A stretch of 64,000 nucleotides of DNA from RGIG9060 sp052173655 (GCA_052173655.1 JBQMYD010000001.1:1-64000); one strand, 5' to 3'; numbered from the stretch's first letter, positions 27,234-36,530 are shown. The notes: a model not told the origin generated them from the letters alone. Program-made: numbers and translations.

Positions 27234-27251
27234 TTACGTAAAAAATAATTT

Positions 27252-27305
27252 GGTACGGAATACTTTATTGAACAAAATTTTTTTTTGTAGTCCGTACCTT
27301 TTATT
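27252..27305 (+). terminator. Terminator after oadGAB
   Basis: GGTACGGA (27252-27259) pairs with TCCGTACC (27291-27298); further A/T pairs lie inside, and a TTTTATTTT tract follows. Confidence 0.6.
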
Positions 27306-27312
27306 TTAAAAC

Positions 27313-27341
27313 TAGACTATACAAAATAAATTCAATATAAT
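27313..27341 (+). promoter_or_regulatory. Promoter of the TRAP operon, placing the start site at the tatT ATG
   Basis: TAGACT at 27313-27318 and a perfect TATAAT at 27336-27341 have a 17-base spacer. ATG 27349 is only seven bases beyond the -10 box, so the message is expected to be leaderless or nearly so. Confidence 0.55.
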
Positions 27342-27348
27342 GTAAGAG

Positions 27349-28377
27349 ATGAAAAGTACGCTTAAGTTTTTGTTTTCAGTTTTATTTTTTGTTACTCTTG
27401 TTTCCTGTGCAACTAATCGTGATTTTGCAAAATTTGTTATGAAAGAAACCGATATGGAACTTATGACTTATTCTGTTCCAATTGCGGTAAAAGGTGCAGA
27501 GATAATGCACTTTGCAGAACCTAATAACAGAAACTTTGCTCTGTATGCATCTATGCTGTATGTAATGTATGCAAATGTTTTTGTTCAAACTCCTGCAGAA
27601 ATAATGGACAATTCACAATATGAAGTTCAATATTTGGAAAAAAAACGGGCAAAGATGCACTATTTAAGAGGGCGTGATTACGCTCTTGATTATTTTAAAA
27701 TAAAAAACAAACATTTTGTAGATTACATCCAAAGTGATAATCCTGAATTGCAAGAAAAGGCTTTAAAAACTATCAAAAAAAAGGATGTCGCGGCGGCTTA
27801 TTGGCTTGGTGCCGGATGGCTTGGAGCTTTTTCTCTTGATCCTGTAGATTCTGAGATTCTAAAATCGATTAGAGCTCCTGTTTTGATATTGGAACGTGCC
27901 TGTATGCTGGATCCTGAATTCAATAACGGTTCTATTTGGGATGTTTTATGTGCTTTTTATGCTGCTGCACCGGAAGATTTTGGTGGGGACAAGGATCGTG
28001 CCGTTGAGTGTTTTTTAAAAGAAATTGAAATCACAAAGGGGCAGGGGACTTCCATATTCATGACTTATGCACAGGCTTTTTGTATGGGCAATGTTCCCCT
28101 TGATAACTATGAGTGGACTTGCAAATATTCATTTGAACAAATGAACTGGGATGTTCCTCCGATTGTTTATGATGAATTTCTTGATTCTATCGGAGAGGGT
28201 AGGCTGAAGGATACAAAATGGCCGCTTCCTATAAAACTTGATGGCTTTGATTGGGCTTTAAACAATGTGTTAAATCAAAATGTCGCTCTTTCTGAAAACT
28301 CCATGATGACTATGCTTGCTCAAAAAAAAGCTAAATATTTAAAGGAACATCGTGAAGATTTTTTTGTCATATGGTAA
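27349..28377 (+). CDS. tatT: TRAP-associated TPR lipoprotein TatT
   Basis: The 342-residue lipoprotein has signal peptide and lipobox LVSC at about residues 17-20. The mature part is helical with TPR-like repeats (for example NFALYASMLYVMYANVFV and the C-terminal GAWLGAF and AFYAAAPEDFGGDKDRAVECF regions). It matches TatT (Tp0956 in T. pallidum), which trimerises and partners the TRAP solute-binding protein in the periplasm. It is followed by the binding-protein gene and a fused permease gene, the expected TPAT operon. Confidence 0.9.
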   Translation: MKSTLKFLFSVLFFVTLVSCATNRDFAKFVMKETDMELMTYSVPIAVKGAEIMHFAEPNNRNFALYASMLYVMYANVFVQTPAEIMDNSQYEVQYLEKKRAKMHYLRGRDYALDYFKIKNKHFVDYIQSDNPELQEKALKTIKKKDVAAAYWLGAGWLGAFSLDPVDSEILKSIRAPVLILERACMLDPEFNNGSIWDVLCAFYAAAPEDFGGDKDRAVECFLKEIEITKGQGTSIFMTYAQAFCMGNVPLDNYEWTCKYSFEQMNWDVPPIVYDEFLDSIGEGRLKDTKWPLPIKLDGFDWALNNVLNQNVALSENSMMTMLAQKKAKYLKEHREDFFVIW

Positions 28378-28407
28378 TAGATTATAAAAAATAGATGGAG
28401 AAAATTT

Positions 28408-29448
28408 ATGAATTTTAAAAGAATATTTACAATTTTTTTATGTGTGTTTTTTGCAGGATTTGTTTTTTCGCAGCAAAAAATTCAGATAAAAATTGGTTCT
28501 ATCTGTCCTGCAAACTCTCCTTGGGAAAACGCACAAAAGAAGATTGCTCAAGAATGGATGGATATTTCAAATGGGGAAGTTTCGGTTATTTTTATGAATG
28601 CTACGGCTATGGGTGGTGAAAGAGGTGTTATTCAAAAAATGACGATGAACATTCCCGGTCGTAAGGCTCCATTGGACGGTGGTATTTTTTCAAATATCGG
28701 TGTGTATGAATTTGCTCCTGACTCAAATGTGCTTACACTTTGTTTGCCTTTTATGTTTGAAAATCAAAAAGAAATTTCGCTTGTTCTTGGAAAAACTGCG
28801 GATCATATCAATAGTGCAGTTGAAGCCAAAGGGTTTAAACTTTTGGGCTGGTTCAATGTCGGTATGGCATATTTTTTTACAAAAGAAGAAGTTAGAAGTC
28901 CGGATAAATTAAAGCAAGTCAGTCTTTCTGTAGGTGGAATTACATCTCCGGAGCTTGGGAAGGCTTTTCAGCATGCAGGTTATACAACAAGTGATGTTCC
29001 CAATGAAAAAATTCTTGCAAGTTTAAAATCGGAAACAGGATGCGGTGGATTGTACACGATTCCTATGTATGCTTATGCAGCGCAATATTCAAAGTATGCA
29101 AAATATGTTTTAAATATGCCGATTTGCCCTGTAATGGCAGGATTTATAATTAACAAACAAACTTGGGATTCTATTCCTGATAAATATAAGCCGGCTTTTA
29201 TCGAAATAATCCGCAGAGGAGAGCTGGATTTTATAAATGTTCAGCAAAATACTGATAAAGAATACCTTGATAAAATAGTTTCAGAAGGAGGCAAGCTTGT
29301 AAATCTTACAAAGGCTGAAAGACAAGTATTCTATGATCAGATGAATACTGATGCTATCAATATGTCAAAATCTCAAGAAATAAAAGTTATAAATTATCCT
29401 TTCTATCAAAAAATAGATGCCATGATAAAAAGTTGCAGGGGAAGATAA
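28408..29448 (+). CDS. tatP: TRAP transporter solute-binding protein (DctP-type)
   Basis: The 346-residue periplasmic protein has a signal peptide at about 1-22 (FAGFVFSQQ junction) and a DctP fold. Family-like segments are IKIGSICPANSPWENAQKKIAQEW, the GGIFSNIGVYEFAPDSN loop and VLNMPICPVMAGFIINKQTWDSIP. It should deliver an anionic or hydrophobic solute to the permease. The usual ligand-binding arginine region around 150-175 is not clearly conserved (KEEVRSPDKLKQVSLSVGG), so the ligand may not be a simple dicarboxylate. Its stop overlaps the permease start (TAATG). Confidence 0.92.
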   Translation: MNFKRIFTIFLCVFFAGFVFSQQKIQIKIGSICPANSPWENAQKKIAQEWMDISNGEVSVIFMNATAMGGERGVIQKMTMNIPGRKAPLDGGIFSNIGVYEFAPDSNVLTLCLPFMFENQKEISLVLGKTADHINSAVEAKGFKLLGWFNVGMAYFFTKEEVRSPDKLKQVSLSVGGITSPELGKAFQHAGYTTSDVPNEKILASLKSETGCGGLYTIPMYAYAAQYSKYAKYVLNMPICPVMAGFIINKQTWDSIPDKYKPAFIEIIRRGELDFINVQQNTDKEYLDKIVSEGGKLVNLTKAERQVFYDQMNTDAINMSKSQEIKVINYPFYQKIDAMIKSCRGR

Positions 29449-31340
29449 TGACTTCAAAATTTACCGTAAAATTTTCAGCTGTTTATAAAAAATTTGAAGA
29501 TTATCTTTCCGTGATTGTTGTTGCTTTTATGGCTATTTTCCCTTTAACGGTAAAAGTTATTGAAAGTTCAACAAAACGACCGATAATAAATAACGAAAAT
29601 ATTTTGGTAAATATTGTTTTTGTGTTTTCGTGTATTGCAGGAGCAATCACTTGGAGAGAAGATAAGCACATAAGTCTTGCAAGTCTTTCCGATATGATAA
29701 AGCCTAAGTTTAATAAAATAATAAAAAAAATTAGAAATGGAGCTGTATCTGCAATTTTATTTGCAATTTTTATTTCTTCATTTTCGGAATTTTTTATGTT
29801 TTTTTCGCAGAAAATTTGGGGTGTTTCTACAAGATTTTTTTATACAATTCTACCTTTGGCATATTTTGTTATGCTTTTTAGAGTTTGCGTTAAAAAGGAA
29901 AATTGGGTATCTACGATCATAGGTCTTGTTGTCGGTCTTTATATTGCCTCTGGACCTTTCGGTGTAGTTTTGTCTTCGGTTTTTCATGTCAAAAACGTTG
30001 ATTTTTTTATTACTTTGTTTGATTCCTGGTTGTGGTTTTCTTCTCATGCATTCGTTCCTCTTTTAATTTTATTGATTGCTTTTGCGATTATAGGGGTTCC
30101 GCTCTTTATTGCTCTTGCCGGAATTGCTTTTTTGTGTTTTTCGTACACCGGAGGCGGATACGTTGAGATTATTCCCCAGGTCAGTTACGAAAAACTTACA
30201 GATTCAAGTATTGCTGCGATTCCTCTTTTTACCATAGTGGGTTTTTTACTCAGCCAAGGTAGTGCAGGAAAAAGACTTGTTGATGTTTTTAATTCTTTGT
30301 TCGGATGGTTTAGGGGTGGAACCGTAATTGCCAGTGTTCTTGTAATTACTTTTTTTACGATGTTTACCGGAGCTAGCGGAGTTACGATTCTTGCACTTGG
30401 AGTTCTTTTAACTATGCTTTTTGTAGAAAGCGGGTATGACAAAGATAAAGCTCAGTCTTTAATTACTGCAAGCGGAGCTTTGGGGTTGCTTTTTCCTCCA
30501 AGTGTTGCAATTATCATGTATGGTACTGTAAATTATTTTAATGTAGATGTATTTAACCTTTTTAAGGGTTCTTTGCTGCCGGGATTTATTCTTGCCTTTG
30601 CAACTATTACTTATGGAATTATTCAAGATAAATCAAAAAATCGTCCTAAGTTTTCATGGAAAGTGCTTGGCAAGGCATTTGTAAACGGAATTTGGGAGCT
30701 TTTGTTGCCTGTTGCCATTATAATTCTTTATTTTGGTAATATTTTTACGATCATGCAAACTGCTTCTTTTGCAGTCCTTTATACGTATATTCTTGAAACT
30801 TTTATACGCAAAGATTTTAAACAAGAAAATTCTGCAAGACCTATTCTTTCAAGTTTTGTAGGTTCGATAAAAAAAGTTGCAGAAAGTATTCATATCACCG
30901 GTGGAGTTTTAATGATTCTTGCCAGTGCCAGCGGACTTTCGTATTTTTTAATTGACGCAAGTGTTCCTGATATTTTAGCAAATTTTTGTGCTGCACATAT
31001 TCATTCAAAGTATTTGTTCTTATTTTTGTTGAATATTGTTTTAATTATTGTAGGTTGTTTGATGGATATCTATTCTGCAATTATGATTGTTTCTCCATTA
31101 ATAATTCCTATTGCGACTATGTTTGATATAAATCAAGTTCATATCGGAGTTGTTTTTCTTATGAACATGCAGTTGGGATTTCTTACACCTCCTGTAGGTA
31201 TGGATTTGTTTATTTCGACTTATGCGTTTGATAAACCTTTGATGAAGGTTGTAAAGGATATTTTGCCGTTTCTTGCAATACAAGCTGTTGTTCTTTTGTT
31301 TATAACTTATGTGCCTTGGTTTACAACTTGTCTTTTATAA
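29448..31340 (+). CDS. TRAP transporter permease, fused small and large subunits
   Basis: The 630-residue inner-membrane protein has an N-terminal 4-helix DctQ-like part (about 1-170) followed by a 12-helix DctM-like large subunit. The latter contains FTGASGVTILALGVLLTM, GALGLLFPPSVAIIMYG and MNMQLGFLTPPVGMDLF, all DctM hallmarks. It would import solute with Na+ or H+. ATG 29448 overlaps the previous stop as TAATG with AGGGGAAG upstream; the TTG at 29433 is unlikely. Confidence 0.95.
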   Translation: MTSKFTVKFSAVYKKFEDYLSVIVVAFMAIFPLTVKVIESSTKRPIINNENILVNIVFVFSCIAGAITWREDKHISLASLSDMIKPKFNKIIKKIRNGAVSAILFAIFISSFSEFFMFFSQKIWGVSTRFFYTILPLAYFVMLFRVCVKKENWVSTIIGLVVGLYIASGPFGVVLSSVFHVKNVDFFITLFDSWLWFSSHAFVPLLILLIAFAIIGVPLFIALAGIAFLCFSYTGGGYVEIIPQVSYEKLTDSSIAAIPLFTIVGFLLSQGSAGKRLVDVFNSLFGWFRGGTVIASVLVITFFTMFTGASGVTILALGVLLTMLFVESGYDKDKAQSLITASGALGLLFPPSVAIIMYGTVNYFNVDVFNLFKGSLLPGFILAFATITYGIIQDKSKNRPKFSWKVLGKAFVNGIWELLLPVAIIILYFGNIFTIMQTASFAVLYTYILETFIRKDFKQENSARPILSSFVGSIKKVAESIHITGGVLMILASASGLSYFLIDASVPDILANFCAAHIHSKYLFLFLLNIVLIIVGCLMDIYSAIMIVSPLIIPIATMFDINQVHIGVVFLMNMQLGFLTPPVGMDLFISTYAFDKPLMKVVKDILPFLAIQAVVLLFITYVPWFTTCLL

Positions 31341-31352
31341 CCTAAAAATAAA

Positions 31353-32633
31353 ATGAAAAACTTTTTATACAATACTTTTTCATGTTTTTTCGTAAGATTA
31401 AGACCTTTTGTTGTTTCTTTGTTAATTTTTTTGTTCCACGTTAATTGCTTTGCAATTTCAAGTCCGACTTATAAGTTTCTTGTACGTGTGAATATGATGA
31501 TGCAAGATGAATTTTCTCCTTACTGTGTAAAAGAATACGTTTGCAAAATGAGTAATAAAGAAAAAATTGCTCAGCTTTTTTTGTTAAATCTTGAAGGAAA
31601 TTCTAAGTTTTCAAATCAAACTGAGTATAACGGAGGAATTGCTCCGGGAGGCTATCTGCTTTTCAGTTATAACATAGCACAGTCTCCGCAAAAAATGCGT
31701 TTTTTTACAGATTCTGTTCGTAGCTACTATGCTGATCAAAAAAAAATTCCTCCTTTTCTTTGTATTGATCATGAAGGTGGTGATGTAAACCGTTTAAAAA
31801 CATTGGTTGGAAATTTTTTATCACAAGAAAAAATTGCAGAGTATTGTACTTGTCAAAAAGCTTATGAACTTTATCTTGAGCAGGGAAAAATTTTAAAAAA
31901 TCTTGGGATTCAAGTAAACCTTGCTCCAGTCATCGAAGAGAAAACTCTTGATAATTCTGGTTTTCTTGAAAATCGTTCTTTTGGAAATTTTGAACAAGTT
32001 GTAGATTATGGAACTCGATGTGTTAATGCGTATATCGACAGTTCCGTTATGCCTGTTTTAAAGCATTTCCCGGGAAATACAAACGACGATCCTCATTTTG
32101 GATTGCCGAAACTCAATTTATCTCAAAAAGATTTTGAAATGCTAATTCTTCCTTTTGAAAAAATTTTGAAAACTTCCAAATATTATAATCATCCGCTTGG
32201 GATTATTTTATCTCATGTAGCGGTGGGTGAAGTTTACGGTGATATTCCTTCTTGTTTTTCTGAAAAAATTGTTAGCGGAATTCTAAAAAAACGCTACGGT
32301 TTTAAAGGGTTGATATTTTCGGATGATATTTATATGTCAGCTTTGGAAAAAAACGGTTATTCACCTGAAATTTCTGCAAAACTGTGTATTCTTGCAGGAA
32401 TTGATGTGATTATGATGAGTACCAAAAAATTTACTTCTATTATGACTTATTTGGAACAAGAGCAAAAACAAGATTTTAGACTGAATAATCGCATTACGGA
32501 ATCTTGTGAAAAAATTATTGCAAATAAAATAAAAATGAGATTGATTTCTATGAAAGAAAAACGGAATATTTATTCAAAATGTTTTGAAAATGCCGGTTTT
32601 CCTCCAATGGAATTTTATGAATTAAAAATTTAG
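31353..32633 (+). CDS. Glycoside hydrolase family 3 protein (NagZ-like)
   Basis: The 426-residue protein has an N-terminal hydrophobic segment (about 18-37) suggesting export or anchoring. Next come a GH3 barrel with CIDHEGGDVNRL near 132, the KHFPG loop near 233 and the nucleophile region GFKGLIFSDDIYMSAL (Asp in FSDD, about 324). It probably removes N-acetylglucosamine from peptidoglycan fragments, as NagZ does. The loop is KHFPGNTNDDPHFGLP where many NagZ proteins have KHFPGHGDT..DSH, so the first His is Asn while the Asp-x-His part remains. It is 12 bases downstream of the TRAP permease without a clear ribosome site. Confidence 0.85.
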   Translation: MKNFLYNTFSCFFVRLRPFVVSLLIFLFHVNCFAISSPTYKFLVRVNMMMQDEFSPYCVKEYVCKMSNKEKIAQLFLLNLEGNSKFSNQTEYNGGIAPGGYLLFSYNIAQSPQKMRFFTDSVRSYYADQKKIPPFLCIDHEGGDVNRLKTLVGNFLSQEKIAEYCTCQKAYELYLEQGKILKNLGIQVNLAPVIEEKTLDNSGFLENRSFGNFEQVVDYGTRCVNAYIDSSVMPVLKHFPGNTNDDPHFGLPKLNLSQKDFEMLILPFEKILKTSKYYNHPLGIILSHVAVGEVYGDIPSCFSEKIVSGILKKRYGFKGLIFSDDIYMSALEKNGYSPEISAKLCILAGIDVIMMSTKKFTSIMTYLEQEQKQDFRLNNRITESCEKIIANKIKMRLISMKEKRNIYSKCFENAGFPPMEFYELKI

Positions 32634-32655
32634 GTAAAAATTATTAAGGATTATT

Positions 32656-33492
32656 ATGGCAAAAAATAAAGCCTTAAAAAAATCGGGAAGTCATGCTTTT
32701 GAAGAATTTTATGCTTCGCTTTATGGAAAAAGATGGGATTCTCTTAAAGAAAGTTTTACATTGGAAAATCCATGTGCTGAATTCAAAATCGAAAATTATA
32801 AAAGTTATTTTTTAGACTATGCAAGTGTTTTTGTTTCTTGCTGTCTTCCGCTTAAAAATTGCAAAAATATTTTGGATTTATGTGCGGCTCCGGGTGGAAA
32901 AACTCTTGTTATTTCTTCCAGAATGGATCAAGATGCGGTTTTAATCAGTAATGAACGCTCTGCACAAAGAAGAAATCGTCTTATTTCTGTTGTAAATGAA
33001 AGTCTTCCGGAAAAAATTTCACAAAGAATAAATATTACAGGTTTTGATGGTAGTTTGGTTTGCAAAAAATTTGATCAAAATAAATTTGATGCTATTTTGT
33101 TAGATGCACCTTGTTCTTCTGAAAGACATGTATTTTCTTCTCAAAAACACCTTGAACAGTGGACGGCGGCAAGGGTAAAAAATCTTTCTTTTGCTCAATG
33201 GTCGCTTCTTTCTTCAGGATTCTTAGTTTTAAAACAAGAAGGTTTTTTACTTTATTCAACTTGTGCCGTTTGTAGCGATGAAAATGATAATATTATAAAA
33301 AAACTTTTAAAAAAATATGAAAATGCCTCTACTGTTTTGTTGGATTTTGATTTTGTAAAAACTTGTATTCCCGATTTTTTTAACATTCCACAATTAAATA
33401 TTGAAAAAACGGAGTTTGGCTATCAAATCTTTCCTGATAAAAATAAAGGAGCAGGGCCAATGTATTTTTCTCTTATAAAAAAAATAAGTTGA
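32656..33492 (+). CDS. NOL1/NOP2/Sun-family RNA cytosine-5 methyltransferase
   Basis: The 278-residue SAM enzyme has motif I LDLCAAPGGKT at about 74-84. Motif IV LLDAPCSSERH (about 152) carries one cysteine and motif VI YSTCAV (about 196) the catalytic cysteine. It lacks the long N-terminal NusB-like domain of RsmB and has no PUA tail, so it is shorter than RsmB and RsmF. The CSSERH form resembles NSUN3/NSUN4-type proteins. Target RNA cannot be assigned. Confidence 0.85.
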   Translation: MAKNKALKKSGSHAFEEFYASLYGKRWDSLKESFTLENPCAEFKIENYKSYFLDYASVFVSCCLPLKNCKNILDLCAAPGGKTLVISSRMDQDAVLISNERSAQRRNRLISVVNESLPEKISQRINITGFDGSLVCKKFDQNKFDAILLDAPCSSERHVFSSQKHLEQWTAARVKNLSFAQWSLLSSGFLVLKQEGFLLYSTCAVCSDENDNIIKKLLKKYENASTVLLDFDFVKTCIPDFFNIPQLNIEKTEFGYQIFPDKNKGAGPMYFSLIKKIS

Positions 33493-33626
33493 CTTGGTAT
33501 TGTTTTGTTTTAAGAATTATGGCTAAAATTTAATTTTGACTATAGACGTATTTTGAAAGTTGCTGTATACTTTTTGCCACTATGCTTTTTTTTGTATTAT
33601 AAATTTATTTGTTTTTAGGATTTCTT

Positions 33627-34874
33627 ATGGAGCCAAGCAAACGCGAATTACAGTTTCAACATACATTTGAAATGGAAAATATTTTAAACAGAATTCAAGA
33701 TTTTGATGTAATGTTTGAGCGATTATTAACAGAAGCAAGAAATATCGTTCATGCAGATGCCGGTTCTGTTTATATTTGGGATGATAAAACTCAACAGTTG
33801 TCCATACGATACAGTCAAAATGATACAAAGCAAAAAAATCTTGCTCCCGGTGAAAAGTTACCATATGCTTTTTATAAATTTAAAATTGACGAAAGATCAA
33901 TTTCCGGATATTCACTTTTAAAGCGGCAAATTCTTAATATTCCGGACGTGTATGATTTGCCTGAAGATTCTGTTTATAAATTTAACAAAACTCCGGATAT
34001 CGAGTCAGGTTATGTTACACGTTCGATGCTGACTATTCCATTGATAGCTACCAGCGGTAAGATTTTAGGAGTTCTTCAAATTATCAATGCACAGGATGAA
34101 AATGGAAATATAATTTCTTTTGATAATGATGCAGAGCTTTTTATTAAACATTTTGCAGAAAATGCTACAAACGCTTTGGAGAGGGCTTATCTTACAGAGT
34201 CCATGTTTTTGCGTTTTGCACGAATGGCTGAAATGCGTGATCCGAAAGAAACAGGATCTCACGTGTTTAGAGTTTCGATGTTTGCAAAAGAAATTTATGA
34301 TATGTGGGCTTTTTATCACAATGTTCCGAAATCTGATCGGGAGAATTTTAGGGATCTTTTAGCGGTTGCTTCAAAACTTCATGATATTGGCAAGGTTGGA
34401 ATTTCCGATTTAATTCTTAAAAAAAACGGAAGATTTGATGTTGCAGAAAAAAATGTTATGAAGTGTCATACTTATATATGTGAGTATTTTTTTGATAGAG
34501 CGGATACCGAATTGGATAAGATGGCAAAAGATATTGCTCTTTATCATCATGAACATTGGGATGGAAATGGATATCCGGGTCATTTTGATCCTAAGTTAAT
34601 AAAATCTCCTGATGTAATTTTAGATTTAACGAATGTAAAAGGCTTAAAAGGTGAAGAAATTCCACTTTCTGCCAGAATTGTTGCGGTAGCTGATGTTTTT
34701 GATGCACTTTCTAATAAACGCTGTTATAAGGCAGCGTGGGAAGAGGATGATGTCATTAACGAGATAAAATCTCAGTCCGGAAAGCAATTTGATCCGGAAG
34801 TTGTAAAAGCATTTTTGGGAGCTTATCCTCGAATAAAAAAAATTTTGCAATCCTTCCCCGACGAAGAAGATTAA
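33627..34874 (+). CDS. GAF and HD-GYP c-di-GMP phosphodiesterase
   Basis: The 415-residue cytoplasmic protein has an N-terminal GAF domain at about 20-190 (ADAGSVYIWDDKTQQLSIRY, then MLTIPLIATSGKILGVLQIINAQD). A C-terminal HD-GYP domain contains KETGSHVFRVSMFAK, LHDIGKVGISD (about 253-263), ALYHHEHWDGNGYPG (the GYP signature) and VAVADVFDALSN. HD-GYP enzymes linearise cyclic di-GMP, which controls motility and attachment in spirochaetes. ATG 33627 follows AGGAT; the TTG at 33609 is less likely. It is convergent with the DUF188 gene, eight bases apart. Confidence 0.95.
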   Translation: MEPSKRELQFQHTFEMENILNRIQDFDVMFERLLTEARNIVHADAGSVYIWDDKTQQLSIRYSQNDTKQKNLAPGEKLPYAFYKFKIDERSISGYSLLKRQILNIPDVYDLPEDSVYKFNKTPDIESGYVTRSMLTIPLIATSGKILGVLQIINAQDENGNIISFDNDAELFIKHFAENATNALERAYLTESMFLRFARMAEMRDPKETGSHVFRVSMFAKEIYDMWAFYHNVPKSDRENFRDLLAVASKLHDIGKVGISDLILKKNGRFDVAEKNVMKCHTYICEYFFDRADTELDKMAKDIALYHHEHWDGNGYPGHFDPKLIKSPDVILDLTNVKGLKGEEIPLSARIVAVADVFDALSNKRCYKAAWEEDDVINEIKSQSGKQFDPEVVKAFLGAYPRIKKILQSFPDEED

Positions 34875-34882
34875 AGTAACGT

Positions 34883-35347
34883 TTATTTTATTTTTAATTT
34901 TATTTGTATTTCTCTATCAAAACAATTTGAAAAGTTGTTTACGTCTTTTTTTGAAAATGTATTTAATTTTTCACTGATAATTCCGTTTTCGTATAATTCT
35001 TTGTTAAAATTTCTGATCGAAAGCCGCTCTTTTATATTTTCTTTTGTGTATAAAATCCCTCTGTCATTTATAACTGTAATATTTTTTGAAACCAGTTTAT
35101 CGGCCATAGGAATATCTCTTGTAATTACAATGTCATTTTGATTTACATTTTCTATGATGTAGTTATCGGCGGCATCTTGTTCTGCAGAACAGATAATCAT
35201 CTTAAAATTTTCAACATCTTTTTTCATGGGAATGTTTCTGTTTGCAACAAATGTCAAACTAAGATTTAGCCTCTTACAAAATCTAAAAATGATTTCTTTA
35301 ACCGGCTGCGGACAGGAATCTGCATCAACCCAAACGGAAAATTTCAC
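34883..35347 (-). CDS. YaiI/YqxD-family (DUF188) protein
   Basis: The 154-residue cytoplasmic protein matches the DUF188 family: FSVWVDADSCPQPVKEIIFRFC at the start, TFVANRNIPM, then AADNYIIENVNQNDIVITRDIPMADKL, whose Asp residues suggest a PIN-like nuclease fold. The start GTG at 35347 overlaps the zapA stop (TAGTG). Family members are common near ribosomal and division genes, but the role is unproved. Confidence 0.88.
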   Translation of the reverse strand: MKFSVWVDADSCPQPVKEIIFRFCKRLNLSLTFVANRNIPMKKDVENFKMIICSAEQDAADNYIIENVNQNDIVITRDIPMADKLVSKNITVINDRGILYTKENIKERLSIRNFNKELYENGIISEKLNTFSKKDVNNFSNCFDREIQIKLKIK

Positions 35348-35649
35348 TAATTTATAGCCTTATTTATATTTTCTATCATCCTCAATGTTATTTTTTCGGC
35401 TTCAACCAAATCATCACGCTTAATTGAGTTGTTTGTAAATTGTAATTTTTGCTTTTCTTTGCACAGTTCATCGGCTATCATTATTCCCGAAATTATAGCA
35501 ATTTTTAACGGGTCTTTTATGCCAGATGTCGAATCTACTTGAGAAATTATTTTTTTGTAATATTGGAGGAGTTTATCAAGATATTCGTCGTCTTCATTTG
35601 CTTGAATAGAGAATGAAGTGCCTAAAACGTTTATTTGAAGAGATCCCAT
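35347..35649 (-). CDS. zapA: Cell division protein ZapA
   Basis: The 100-residue protein has the ZapA layout: an N-terminal beta strand LQINVLGTSFSIQANEDDEYLDKLLQYYKK, then helices DPLKIAIISGIMIADELCKEKQKLQ. ZapA crosslinks FtsZ filaments at the septum. The start ATG abuts the stop of the coiled-coil gene (TAA-ATG), so translation is coupled. Its operon partner is a ZapB-like coiled-coil protein. Confidence 0.88.
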   Translation of the reverse strand: MGSLQINVLGTSFSIQANEDDEYLDKLLQYYKKIISQVDSTSGIKDPLKIAIISGIMIADELCKEKQKLQFTNNSIKRDDLVEAEKITLRMIENINKAIN

Positions 35650-36165
35650 TTAGAACAGATCCTGATTATTTGGATCTTCGACATTTTCATCAAAAGTCAA
35701 TCCGAAGTCAAAATTGAAAGAATCTTCTTCGCCTTCATTTGTGTTTTTAATATTTTCTGTAACAATGTTGTCTTGCAGCGTGTCTGTGTTTTTTAAATCC
35801 TGCAAAACGGGCATTTCTTTTGAAACTGAATTATCCTGCAAATCAACTTTTGTATCTGCTATGGAGTTACTTACATTGAGTGCATCCGTTTGTTCAAAAG
35901 AAATGTTCTCGTTTTCAACTGAATCAAGCTTTACAACATTGTTTTCTATGCTGTCCAGTCTGTTCAGTGCATTTAAGATTCCTTTCTCGATCTTGCTCTG
36001 ATCAGCTTCAAAAGATAAAAGTTTTTGAGTAAGAAAAGCGTGTTTGCTTGCTAATTCCTTATTCTGATTTAACAAATCTGTATTCTGTTTTTGAAGTTCA
36101 TTCATTTTGTTAAAAATAGCTTCAACTTTTTTTTCTAATAATTGAACTTGATCGAGTGAAATCAT
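35650..36165 (-). CDS. Coiled-coil protein, possibly ZapB-like
   Basis: The 171-residue protein has a heptad-rich helix over about residues 3-75 (VQLLEKKVEAIFNKMNELQK, then LLNQNKELASKHAFLTQKLL) and an acidic, low-complexity C-terminal half (Asp, Asn, Ser and Glu). Between rplT and zapA, and coupled to zapA, it could be a ZapB-type partner that bundles ZapA and FtsZ. That function is inferred from neighbours and the coiled coil only. Confidence 0.65.
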   Translation of the reverse strand: MISLDQVQLLEKKVEAIFNKMNELQKQNTDLLNQNKELASKHAFLTQKLLSFEADQSKIEKGILNALNRLDSIENNVVKLDSVENENISFEQTDALNVSNSIADTKVDLQDNSVSKEMPVLQDLKNTDTLQDNIVTENIKNTNEGEEDSFNFDFGLTFDENVEDPNNQDLF

Positions 36166-36170
36166 TTTTT

Positions 36171-36530
36171 TTATGCTCCAATAGCTTTTTTTGCAACTTC
36201 TACAATAGCTTTGAATGCTGTAGGATCTTCGATTGCCATGTTTGAAAGGGCTTTTCTATTGATAATGACATTGGCTTTATTTAACCCGTCAATAAATCTT
36301 GAATATGAAATTCCCTGTTCTCTGCATGCAGCGTTCAAACGTGCAATCCAAACTGAACGCATATCACCTTTTTTATCTCGGCGTCCTACGTATGCATCCG
36401 ATAATGCCTGCGTAACTGCGTCTCGTGCGGCTTTAAAGTTTGTTCCTCTTCTGCCTCGGAACCCTTTTGCCAATTTAAGAATCTTTTTTCGGCGGTTTAG
36501 CCTTTTTTTACCGTCAACTGCTCTTGACAT
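36171..36530 (-). CDS. rplT: 50S ribosomal protein L20
   Basis: The 119-residue basic protein has typical L20 features: SRAVDGKKRLNRRKKILKLAKGFRGRRG at the N-terminus, DAYVGRRDKKGDMRSVWIARLNAACR in the middle, and a C-terminal helical FKAIVEVAKKA. It binds 23S rRNA early in assembly. It is the third gene of infC-rpmI-rplT with an AGGAG-type site before ATG 36530. The 112-base spacer upstream holds two hairpins. Confidence 0.97.
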   Translation of the reverse strand: MSRAVDGKKRLNRRKKILKLAKGFRGRRGTNFKAARDAVTQALSDAYVGRRDKKGDMRSVWIARLNAACREQGISYSRFIDGLNKANVIINRKALSNMAIEDPTAFKAIVEVAKKAIGA

